Assembly: GCF_000003815.2 (NCBI RefSeq)
Contig: NC_049988.1
Span: forward strand, 18,797,598-18,861,597
DNA: 64,000 nt
DNA from: Branchiostoma floridae
Lineage: Eukaryota; Chordata; Leptocardii; Amphioxiformes; Branchiostomatidae
Direction of reading: 5' to 3'
Shown here: piece by piece, positions 33,650 through 44,300 of the stretch
Layout: each line of letters begins with the position of its first letter
Numbering within the stretch: position 1 is the stretch's first letter
Notes under the pieces: generated by a model
The model's database searches: none
Seen by the model: the letters and a program-made list of their open reading frames with translations, nothing else
Told to the model about the DNA's origin: nothing
Made by a program: the position numbers and the translations under genes

Positions 33650-34147
33650 GCATTAGAGAACCTTAATTGAAAATCGGGAACAAGTGTCTAAAATAAGCCA
33701 CGTGACAACGTACTAGTATATAGTCAAACCTATATGACATCGTTACACGTAAGCGCTACTGATACAACAATAGCGCTGAATATCAATTTATTAAACACTT
33801 TTCGACTACAACTCTCTGCCAGCGGATTTAGATCTAGAGAATCGCTCCATCGGAGATACGCTAGAAATGTTTGCTAATTTTTGGTCCCAATTTCCCTAAA
33901 ATCCTTTTGTAGAATGCTCTATTCACTCACTGTCGATCGTTGCTCAAAGTAACGAGCTATTCACCTCAAGGACCACCTGGATTTGTAGAAATACGACCTC
34001 AGGAGGAAAAAATACCTAGTGTTTTGCTACTTCTGTTTCTGTGGCGTTTTTCGACTATTTTGTACCATTGTGACATCCATTCCTATATGACGTCACTAAA
34101 ACAATTCGGCGATGTAGCCTATCATTTTATGATGGAATCCCGAGAGA

Positions 34148-34482
34148 CCAATCAGAGGTCTATCTGGCAAGAGCCAATCAGAGCCAAACTTGACAAACGC
34201 CATTGTTCTCTTAGCCAATCAGCGATCAACCAATCAGCGTTCAGCATGACAGACCACCAACCAATCACAGCTCAACAGGTCAGGGTGACCTGGCCATCTC
34301 CATCGTTTCTATAATTCTAGCCAATCAGCGTTCAGCAGGTCAGGGCGCCCTGCTGTTTCAGTAAAATTAGCCAATCAGCGTTCAGTAGGGCAGGTTGCCC
34401 TGACCACTTACCTCCTAACTCACCAATCACAGCTTAGCAGGTCCTGATTAGCCAATCAGAAGGCAGCAGGTCAGAGCGCCCT
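34148..34482 (+). promoter_or_regulatory. Array of nine CCAATCA boxes and four palindromic AGGTCA-type elements
   Basis: CCAATCA occurs on the plus strand at 34148, 34174, 34215, 34230, 34261, 34321, 34371, 34423 and 34452, mostly as AGCCAATCAG (NF-Y type). Interleaved are AGGTCAGGGTGACCT (34277-34291, a perfect inverted AGGTCA with 3-bp spacer), AGGTCAGGGCGCCCT (34337-34351), AGGGCAGGTTGCCCT (34387-34401) and AGGTCAGAGCGCCCT (34468-34482). The units look like degenerate tandem repeats of CCAATCAGCGTTCAGCAGGT plus palindrome. The array ends 36 bp before the TATA box of the translocase gene. Confidence 0.8.
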
Positions 34483-34517
34483 GTTCAATTTCCATTGTTC
34501 CCCAGTGCACAGGAGGG

Positions 34518-34526
34518 TATAAAAGG
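34518..34526 (+). promoter_or_regulatory. TATA box of the ADP/ATP translocase gene
   Basis: TATAAAAGG, a textbook core element. Expected transcription start is about 34548 (in ACGGGCATCAGTTTTTGC), which gives a 5' UTR of about 105 bases before the ATG at 34655. Confidence 0.85.
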
Positions 34527-34654
34527 CGGCGCAAATCGCACACGGGCATCAGTTTTTGCTTGATTGACTCAAAGAGTTCAACTCCTCGCAAGCTACTTTA
34601 TTTTTTAATCTTGAACTTTCCATTTGTGGAATTTTGAAGAGTTTATCGTCGAAG

Positions 34655-35989
34655 ATGTCTGACGCATTCGGATTCATCAAGGACTTCCTGGCTGGAGGGA
34701 TCTCCGCCGGAGTCTCCAAGACGGTCGTGGCACCCATCGAGCGTGTCAAGCTGCTCCTTCAGGTAAGGAAACTTCTTAAGTAGTTCCTAGACTTGTGTTG
34801 TTAGCAGTACTTGAGTGTTCTTTTGTTTTACAAAGATGGTTCTGGAACGCCCAAGGTTAGCTTCTAGTTCTTTAGTCTTCTTGATCGTTTTTAACAGTTA
34901 ATGTTTTCACCAAAGTTGGAAACGTGACGGGCTACTCTATTAATGCTTGTATTTAATGAACTTTGCAGTGTACTCGATTACGCGTGTACCCTTGCTTTAC
35001 TTCTAGTTCATAGACTTGATCGTATCTTTAGCAGTATCTTGGACGGGCTGGTCTACTTATGTTAGTATTTCGCGTACGCGTGTTTTGTTTTCCAGTGCAA
35101 GTTCTAGAACATCTACGTATGTTATAAACAATTTTAGAACAGCCACGTGTTTTTGCTTTGGTTTGTGGTACCAGTTTACAGTTTTACTTATGATCGTCTT
35201 TATTCCATGCTACAGGTGCAAGCTGTGTCTAAGGACATCCCCAAGGACAAGCAGTACAAGGGCATCGTGGACTGCTTCTCCCGCGTGACAAAGGAGCAGG
35301 GCGTGGCATCGCTGTGGCGCGGCAACCTGGCCAACGTCATCCGCTACTTCCCCACCCAGGCTCTCAACTTCGCCTTCAAGGACACCTATAAGAAGGTCTT
35401 CCTGGGCGGCGTGGACAAGAAGACCCAGTTCTGGCGCTACTTTGCCGGAAACCTGGCGTCCGGCGGTGCAGCAGGGGCCACATCCCTGTGCTTCGTCTAC
35501 CCGCTGGACTTCGCCCGGACCCGCCTGGCTGCCGATGTTGGAGGCGGCGGCAAGCGCGAGTTTAACGGCCTCGGCGACTGCCTGAAGAAGATCTACAGGG
35601 CCGACGGCATGTACGGACTGTACCGCGGCTTCGGAGTGTCCGTGCAGGGCATCATCGTCTACCGCGCCGCCTACTTCGGCGGCTTCGACACCGCCAAGGG
35701 CATGGTGCCTGCCGAGTACAACAACTTCTTCCTGACGTGGGCCATCGCCCAGGGAGTGACCACCGCCTCTGGAGTCATCTCCTACCCGTTCGACACAGTG
35801 CGGCGCCGCATGATGATGCAGTCTGGCCGCAAGGAGGTCCTCTACAAGAACACCCTGGACTGCTGGAGCAAAATCCTCAAGACCGAGGGGTCGTCAGCTT
35901 TCTTCAAGGGAGCCTTCTCCAACGTTCTCCGCGGCATGGGCGGCGCCTTCGTGCTGGTCCTGTACGACGAGATCAAGAAGGTCTTGTAA
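34655..35989 (+). CDS. SLC25A4/5/6-like (ANT): Mitochondrial ADP/ATP translocase (2 exons, 293 aa)
   Basis: Inner-membrane carrier that exchanges matrix ATP for cytosolic ADP. Exon 1 is 34655-34762 (36 codons, [20 protein letters not shown] start) and exon 2 is 35216-35989; the single intron is phase 0, after KLLLQ. All three mitochondrial-carrier signatures are present: [22 protein letters not shown] and [12 protein letters not shown]. The last contains the RRRMMM hallmark that distinguishes ADP/ATP carriers from other SLC25 members. Length 293 is normal (about 298 in human). Codons are strongly C/G-ending, fitting a highly expressed gene. The promoter array lies immediately upstream and AATAAA lies at 36439. 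Which vertebrate paralogue it matches is not meaningful here, so the symbol is generic. Confidence 0.97.
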
Positions 35990-36438
35990 GAAGCCTTGAG
36001 AACAGTTCCAGTTCCTTAAGATCTCAGGAATGATGTAAATTTGATGATTGACATTCCAGAAGGAATGAGACTTTTTGATGAGATACCTAATTTTGTAATT
36101 GCTTGTAGATAGTGGCTATGTTTAAGTGCTATTTATTGCCGCTATAAAACTGTGTATTAGAAAATAGAATCATTGTAAATATTTCTAAAACTATATTTCT
36201 GAATTGTGTACTACTGAAATCATGAAATGGCTACACGCTGTGAAAAAATTGTGCTTGACGAATTGTACCAGTTCTTGCTTTGTCTTTAGTTTAGTGTATA
36301 CTTACTGTGTACAAATCATGTGAGACATAATACGAAACCTTGTGAAATATCTCAGATGTATAGACTTAAGATTGTGATATGTATAGACTTTAACTTTTAA
36401 GTAAGATTGTAATATTATTTAAATCTAAATTTATTCAG

Positions 36439-36444
36439 AATAAA
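36439..36444 (+). terminator. Polyadenylation signal of the translocase gene
   Basis: AATAAA about 450 bases after the stop codon, followed by T-rich sequence. Confidence 0.75.
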
Positions 36445-36519
36445 GTTTCTGAAACTTTATATTTTTGTTGGTCTTTTATACTTAAAGTGTCAAGCCTGAA
36501 CGAACGAATGGACGAATCG

Positions 36520-36910
36520 AAGAATAAATGGATGGATGGATGAATGGATAGATGGACAGATGGATGGATGAATGGATGAATGGATGGATGGATGGTTGGC
36601 TCGGTGGCTGGCCGGGTGGCCGGCGCGTCTGGCGGTTTTGCGAACCCTCCCTCGGGTGTATGCCACCGCCCATAGCCAGGGCTNNNNNNNNNNNNNNNNN
36701 NNNNNNNNNNNNNNNNNNNNNNNNNNNNNNNNNNNNNNNNNNNNNNNNNNNNNNNNNNNNNNNNNNNNNNNNNNNNNNNNNNNTAGATGTATGGATGGAT
36801 GGATGGATGGATAGATGTGGATGGACGGGTAGATGGATGGATGAATGAATAGATGGATGGATGGATGGATGGACGGATAGATGGATGGATGAATAAATAA
36901 ATGAATTAAT
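36520..36910. repeat. (GGAT)n/(GAAT)n microsatellite broken by an assembly gap
   Basis: GGATGGATGAATGGAT-type repeats lie on both sides of exactly 100 Ns (36684-36783). About 80 bases of unique GC-rich sequence adjoin the gap on its left. The true repeat length is unknown. Confidence 0.95.
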
Positions 36911-38010
36911 GAATAGACTATTAAATAGAAATAGATTCATACATAAATTGAAGGATGGAACAGATGGGTTGGCGGAATGAATTTGTGGATAGACTGAATA
37001 AATGAGGGAACAAATGGAAGCTGCCATATGATGCTTGGACAACTACCAGTTAATTGAATGAAAGAGCATTTGTAAGGATTGAAAATGCCATACTGTATTT
37101 AAACTACAGACATCGATGATTCACGAGCTTTTCTATGCTAATATAGACACAGAAAATCACCTTCGTATTGAAGTCATCCAACCCGCCTATCAGTCCAAAC
37201 TAGTATTCTTTATCATCCACTGCTTCCAAAGAAGAAGTCAAACCCCGTGTCAGGTAGATAGACGTAGAACCTTATTATAGACTAGCAACGTACACCGGTG
37301 AAGGTCAGACATCCAGGTAATAATATATGCCAAATACAAACAAACATGTAATAGTTATTCTGGCAATAGGATATGATTCTGGACTAGTAACGTAGTTTAA
37401 TTTTCACTGTCTGTGTCTCCTGTTTATATTTTGCACTCGCCTCATTTTTGTACACTATAATTGATATTTTTCCAACAAGAAAATGTATTGTGTTTTATTT
37501 GTAAAATCATGTATGAAGGCTTATTGCATGTAACGTTACCACATCAAAGTAAGGATAATGTAATGGATGCACAATTGCACACCACTAATTTCTAATCAAT
37601 TAAAAGTATAATGTACTACGATTGTCATTGTGAGGTTTGCTTTTTTATTCTTTAAAAACACTGGGCAATGAACTAATCCACGTTTTGCACAACGAGCGGG
37701 TTTTAGGATTTTAGAAATTTTGATGATCTTTAATCGCTGGATAATTGCTGTTGATTGAATCAATCAATGGATCATGAATTAATGATTAATTGTTGCTCGC
37801 TTGCAATTAGCCCACGGGCATGATTATCCAATAAACTGAATATATCCGTAATTTAACGATCGTCACTCAAGAAAACATCTGTCTGTGGATTTGCGAATGA
37901 TAAATGGTGTCCTTTGCATTCCCAGACGGTCCCGGGTCATCGCACATTGAGGACTCCTTCTGTCTGTAGTTCATAAATAAATCGCCAGATGTCGCCTTAT
38001 CCGTAGGGTC
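36911..38010. other. Intergenic stretch with LINE 3' debris
   Basis: CTTCCAAAGAAGAAGTCAAA CCCCG at about 37226 matches the LINE end at 62921. GCAATTAGCCCACGGGCATG at 37804 followed by AATAAA is the LINE tail. No gene is seen. Confidence 0.5.
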
Positions 38011-38020
38011 ATAGGTCACA

Positions 38021-38212
38021 CACGTGAAATGTGCCTTGCATCAGCTAACTTTGCAAAAGAAGTATTGTCAACATTAGACAAATCAATTCGTTTTCGGATA
38101 AAGCGTTATCAGAACTGTTTTGTAAATTCGCTTATTTGAAAAGGAATTCCCCACACTCCGCCCAACTCCGCCCACCGATTACCATAAATAGGCATGTGTA
38201 CAGACCACGTGG
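38021..38212 (+). promoter_or_regulatory. PHGDH promoter region: CARE/ATF4-type site, E-boxes, GC boxes, TATA-like box
   Basis: CACGTG at 38021-38026, TTGCATCA at 38036-38043 (the C/EBP-ATF response element core), tandem CTCCGCCCA at about 38157-38174, a TATA-like ATAAATAG at about 38184-38191, and CCACGTGG at 38205-38212. The start codon is at 38313. In mammals ATF4 and MYC activate serine-synthesis genes; their use here is inference from motifs. Confidence 0.5.
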
Positions 38213-38312
38213 TGCACAGGAGCGGGTATTTTCCACTGGCACACATACACATCCGTGTCATTTGCCGGCTTGGCGTTACGAAGAAGGGACTGCGCTAGTG
38301 TAAACCTCAACC

Positions 38313-41300
38313 ATGTCGCCCCCTAGCATCAAGAAAATCCTGATCAGCGACAGCGTCGCTCCAGAGTGTAAAGAAGTTCTGGAAAAGGCGGGAATCGTCG
38401 TGGAAATGAAGACCGACATGACGAAAGACGAGCTTTGTGAGAAAATCAAGGTGGGTTTATAAAACTTCACGTTCAAAAATTGCATCATGCAGGCATCTAT
38501 CGATCGATTTAATGGCACAACTTTCTTGTTGTTATATATTTTGCTAATTGCATTCCTCTTATTTTGTTTTTGTATCTACAAGAAGAAATATATTTATATT
38601 TCTTCTTTGCAAGAGGCTCATGCATGTAAGTCCATGCTTCAGCTACAAATTTCAATAGCTTAGAAATTCGAGCCGGAGTCTTTTCAAAGCCTGCAGGCAA
38701 AACTATCACGTGCAAGCCATGTGTGACGCTAGAATGTACTATTTCCCCACAAAACATAGAAATCAAAACTATTTTCTATCACTACATTTATGATTTGTTA
38801 CGATTATATAAATATTTGCGTTGCCGCGAATTTATTTGAAGTGTTTTGGGGAGAGAGTTTATCAAAAAGGTGGGAGGGGGGCGTTTAGTGGGCGGCTGCT
38901 GTAGCATTATATTTTCCCAGTTTAATTTCGATCCATCAGTGCGAGTTGAGATGCCAGACATTCCTTAATCCGTCTGATATAACATCGGCACTCTGCGTGG
39001 GGATTTTCCACCGGCACATGCTGACGGGCCGCCGCACGTGTGGCCCTCGGGTTAATGATTGATAGGGCCCCGCCTAGCCTCGTGGGGCGGCCCGGTACGG
39101 GGTTAACACAACCGTACAGTTTACACAAGGCTTGCAGCGATCTCCTCACACCCCAAAAGGGCTGGTACCGAGGTTATCTAGACGCTGGCATGCTGCCTGG
39201 GACAGTGTGTGTGTTGTTTTTTGGCAGCCATGTGTTGAAAGCAGGACACATAGACACAGTGCCACGTTGCTAGTGTGTTAGGCACTGTCAAAATACACAA
39301 CCTTATTGTATTGTAGTATCCGCATTATTTTAAAGCCCCTTTGTGTTGACTGTAGCCAAAGAGATTAAGGGGTCTGTCACCAGCTTAACTAATATTTTTT
39401 TCCGTGGCACTGATTGTTTTGGTAGCCTTTGTTGTCGATTCTCAAAGTTTATGAAAATACATTTTTGTTAATTTCATGTCTTAAAGTTCAGATTATTTTG
39501 AGGGATGACGTGAAATGTCAATCCTGGGATGGATTGATAAACAGATTTTGCAGATAGCTTTGATATGCATATAATACTAGGGTGTTACCAGCTGTTTTGA
39601 TATTATTACATAATTCATTGACAACTGTTTAATCTAGCGACAATCAATGTAGAGTATGATAAGGGACTTGAATTGTTGTAAAGCATAATTGAGATCCCCC
39701 CATTCAGACCCTCATAAAAAATTCTCACTATTTTCCACACCAACAAATATGCTAAAGATTTTGTAATATAGTATGATATAACTTTAGTAATACCTAACTT
39801 TACAATTAACAGTTCTCAAGTGTTATGGTTGGAAAAAGAAAATATATTGCACAAGGTGCTAATAGTATTCAAAAGGGCTGTGAAACAACTGTTGATAGTA
39901 CAAATGTATAATGCAATATATGTACACTGGTATCGAATAACCAGCTGTTTGTCCTTTCACTGTCTTCTACTGAAAAAGATTTCGTGCCCCCCTTTTCAGA
40001 TTAAGGAATGGAATAGCCCATTCCAAATTGCATTGTCCATATTAGGAGCAATAGAACTACAACAAGTGCAAGTGACAGGCCCATATGTGTGTTCTAACCC
40101 GATGTTTAGTGTAAATAGTGGTGCCCCTTTCCAGTAGACAGAAATTATTAACGCAAGTATTGATTGTAAACATACCCTACCCTAACTGCTGCTAAAAATA
40201 GATTAGATGATAAATTACTAAAAGTACTGGTTGTAGAGACAGATGGCCAATTGATAGATAATGGGTCATAAATCTTCATAAACTCTTAGATGACACTTAT
40301 CAAAAGGCCCAGTTGACAAACAGTGTTGCATGTCCAACACTATTAGAGTCAGTGGTCTCTTTTTGTCTCCATGAAATGGAAATAATGTTTTGGGCGTGTC
40401 TGTCTGATTGTTTGTGTGATTTTATAGTCAGTATAACTCAAGAGCCTCTTGATAGATTACGATGATATTTGGTAAGTATGTAGGTGTTTGGAAGATGAAG
40501 GTCAAGGTCAATTTTAAGCCCCCTAGTATGTGACCTTGGTACTGCAGCAGAACTTCCATTTTTGCATCTTTTTACCTGGACATCCATCCATCAGTCCTGT
40601 AGCTCAGGAAGCTGTAGGGGTATGACATGCTTTGGTCTTGTAATTATATCACTGTCTATAGTCACATATATGTGTTCCATGTAAAGGTGGGTTCACACGT
40701 GCGTATATATTTAAGTCCATTTGAGGTGCGTATGACGCTCTTAGTCTCTACCAGGCTCCACAGGTCACGGGAAAAATAGTACAAATTGGACAAATATAGA
40801 TACATAACATGCCAGATGAGTTAGCTGACCGAGAAGTATGGTTAGCGACCCTGCTAACTTGTCTGACATGTTACCTGTTTACGTTTGTCCAATTTCTATT
40901 ATTTTACAACGACCTGTGGAGCCTGGTGGAGGTAAATACTCCCATGCGCGCCTCATACGGACTTGAATATATACGCAGGTGTGACCCCACCTTTACTACC
41001 ATGTGGAATTGCAAAAAATTAGCCTCCCAGAATGGACTTGCAAATAAACTTTCATTCAATAAGTCATACTCAGAATGACTTCGCTTTTTGACGGATCTAA
41101 ACTTTAAACCAGGGAAGTTAATGATCAACTCGAATCGTTATCAGTGCCTACTTCAGTAGTGGATTGTTGTTAAACATTTGTTTAAAGTGTTTGCAAACGA
41201 TACCCTGTGGTGGTATAGGGGTGATGCAATGATTTATGCAAATATTTGCTTTAAACTTGAAAATCTATTCCTGTATTGAGGGCGTCGCAATCAAAATATA

Positions 41301-44300
41301 GTTTATCGCAGAACATGTTTAACTTATTAAAGTGGGCATCATGAGGCGTCAATACAGGTTCTTGATACAAATAGATACATGTAATTGCAAAGTTATAAGC
41401 TAGATTAAACTTCAAGACCACAAAACTATAAAAACATGCTATTCCTGAACTAGACAAATACTCATCATACAGTCATACTAGATACAGAATCTGAAAGCTG
41501 ATTTAAACTTCTTCCAATATCTGAGCCAGAAATTATTACCCTTCATACATCTGGACAATGATGAGAATATTTCGACAATACACATGCACATTTTTTTAGA
41601 AGGAAAAAACTGATTTGTGTGTTTCCCTTTCATACCTTTTAGTTTGAGTCATTGATAAGCTTTGTAGAACTTTTCCGTCGATCCAACCCTAAGCTTCAAG
41701 GAGACTTTCATTACGTTTGTTAATTCCTCTGTGATGGAAGCGGAGATGCGATCAGTTGTGCCAGCTGCGCACCGATACAGATCGCTGCTTTTGACGTCAC
41801 CCGCTCGCGTAAAGCTCCTCGGTTTGACATTGATGTGTGGGACTGGAAGTTCGATCAATAAGGGTTTTAAGGGCTTTATATATGTATTGATTATCATTGG
41901 GTATTGTGTTTCATAAGTTGGTGTATGATTATAGTATATGTATGTGGTTTTGTTCCTAGTATATTGCATTGATTTATTGCAGTGTTTTGAGCTTGTCTGT
42001 CTGCGTGTTTGTGTGTGTGTCACACCTAGTCAGGGCCAGTGTGTATGTCTGTGTGTGTGTATGTCTGTGTGTGTGTGTGCGCGTGTGTGTGTGCGTGCGT
42101 GCGTGCGTGTGTGTGTGTGTGAGTGAGTTTGTGTGTGTTTGTGTGTCTGTGTGCTTGTCTACAGTTTCTGTATGCTCTGCTAGAGAGTGCTTGCAATCAT
42201 GAGGGGGTGAAGTCTGCCATCTCTGATTACCATACTAGTATTTTACAAGTGCTCCTATTTTTCAATTACATCATCCGAAACAATAGTAAAACTGACTCCA
42301 TAGCCGTCTTCACCTCTGTCAAAACATAGAAATGAAAAGTAAAACCATAAGAATGCCAACATTTTACAGACGATCAAACATCTTTCAATAGTTTCATCAT
42401 GTTGGTAAATCACAGATGTATAAACTAAGCATTTTATTCAAACCAAAGTGTTAACAAAGAACTTTAATTGCCACCCAATCGACGCACACACATTGGTTGA
42501 ATTGCCTATTGTGATTGACAGATAGAATGGATCTATTGGCTGGATTAATGTCATACGGTTGCAGGGCTCGAAATACCGGCTGCATATGCAGGTTAGTGCA
42601 GGTAAAACTGGAGCTGTGCAGGTATTCCTGGTGTCTACCTGCACCAAACCTGCACTGGTCCATGTACTGGGTTTTAGACATAAATGTCTTATGATGTAGG
42701 TGCATGTGGATTGTTCTTAGTTGCATTGGCTGTTACCACCTATATTGCTATAAAGTGTAAAAGAAAATTCTGCAATGGTTCCTGAACAATTTTATTCTGA
42801 TCCATCCTTCCTAAATTCATAGTGGTGCAGGTAAAATTTGTCTGGTGCAGGTAATTTTCAATGTTACCTGCACCAGTGCAGGTATGCAGAAAAAGTATTT
42901 CGAGCCCTGGGTTGTGAGAAGGCATTTGGGATGTACTGTCCTTGTACCTTTCACCCCTATTACTGTTCATCCGACCATTTAATTACATCGCAGTGAATTT
43001 ATTACCGGTAAGCGCCCCAGGCTTTGACGTTGCTCTTTATTCAATAGAGTCATTTTCTCTTAAGCGTTCCTATTTCCTATCGTGGGTAGATAGTGGGGGA
43101 ACGTCCTTAGACGATTACCCGAGTGACGCAAGTTGTTGTGGGTGATCGATTTTGTGACTTTGGGGAATTTCCATCACGTTTACGTCAGTAAGACTGAGAG
43201 ATGTGTTGTGAGTTTACATTGCTAGCACACAAAGAACTGTTTATGGCCTATGGGGTATGAAAAAATGAAATTGAGAAAGATATGGATACAAGTTTGATTG
43301 ATTTGGGGAAATTTCCATCACATTTACGTGAGAGATGCATTGTGAGTTTGCAGTGCTGTCACATCAAGAACTAGTTTAGGTGGAATGAAATAGAATGAAG
43401 TTGTGAAAGATATGATGCAGGCACAACATTGTACATGTATCTGAAAACTTTATTAACCTTGTATACTGGGACAGCACTTGTAACATCACCCCTCATAATT
43501 ATGCCTGCCCTAAAACTATTGGAAATAGCAAATTTTTTTACCGTTCCCAGACATTCTGTTCTGGAATAGAGTGAAAGGTCCTGGAGACAGCCCTTGTCAG
43601 AAAGAAGAGGTTTGAAAACTTGAGATTTAATGAAATTGTTGTTTTTCTCCCCAGGGGGCTGACGGGTTGATCGTTCGTTCTGCCACCAAGGTGACAGCCG
43701 ACGTTATCGAGGCGAGCGACTGTCTGAAGATCGTGGGCCGCGCGGGAACCGGCGTGGACAACGTGGACATTCCCTCGGCAACCAAGAAGAACATCGTGGT
43801 CATGAAGTAGGTATTGTGTGGATAAAACACTGTGCAAAGTACATGTATAATGCTGGCAAGGGGCATGGAGGGAGGATAGTAGGAAAAAGGCAGGGCATAT
43901 GAAGGAAAGAGGGAAAAAAATTACTGGATAATAAAGAGGGCCAATCTAGTCATGCCACTGACTGGGCAACATCCAACAGTAGATCCTTTGCTGACGTTTC
44001 ATTTTTTGAATTGTCAGTGTACTATTACAGGTGTTATTACATTCATAACATGAGTGACAGGTAAAACTGTTCTGATAAGATCATTCTTTGATGGCTCTTT
44101 CCCTATCATTGATGATCTCCAGGAAGTTCTGGTAGTCCTGCAGGCTCTCAGGTGGCCTGTACAAGGTATCTTCCACCAGCATACAGTACTCTGTAGCACT
44201 GCTGACAGATGAACTGGGTTGAAAACATGTTCTGGTATTAAGATACAAGTAAATGATTGAATAATCATGTGTCCCGTTCTCACCCCCCCTTCCCCAGCAC

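Noticed and set aside
36482-37042. Long frames across the gap on both strands
   Set aside because: They are a GGAT-type microsatellite and Ns. The frames exist only because the gap is treated as open.
40809-41078. Plus-strand frame of 89 codons
   Set aside because: It starts inside a foldback MITE and ends in LINE-tail sequence, with no protein-like features.
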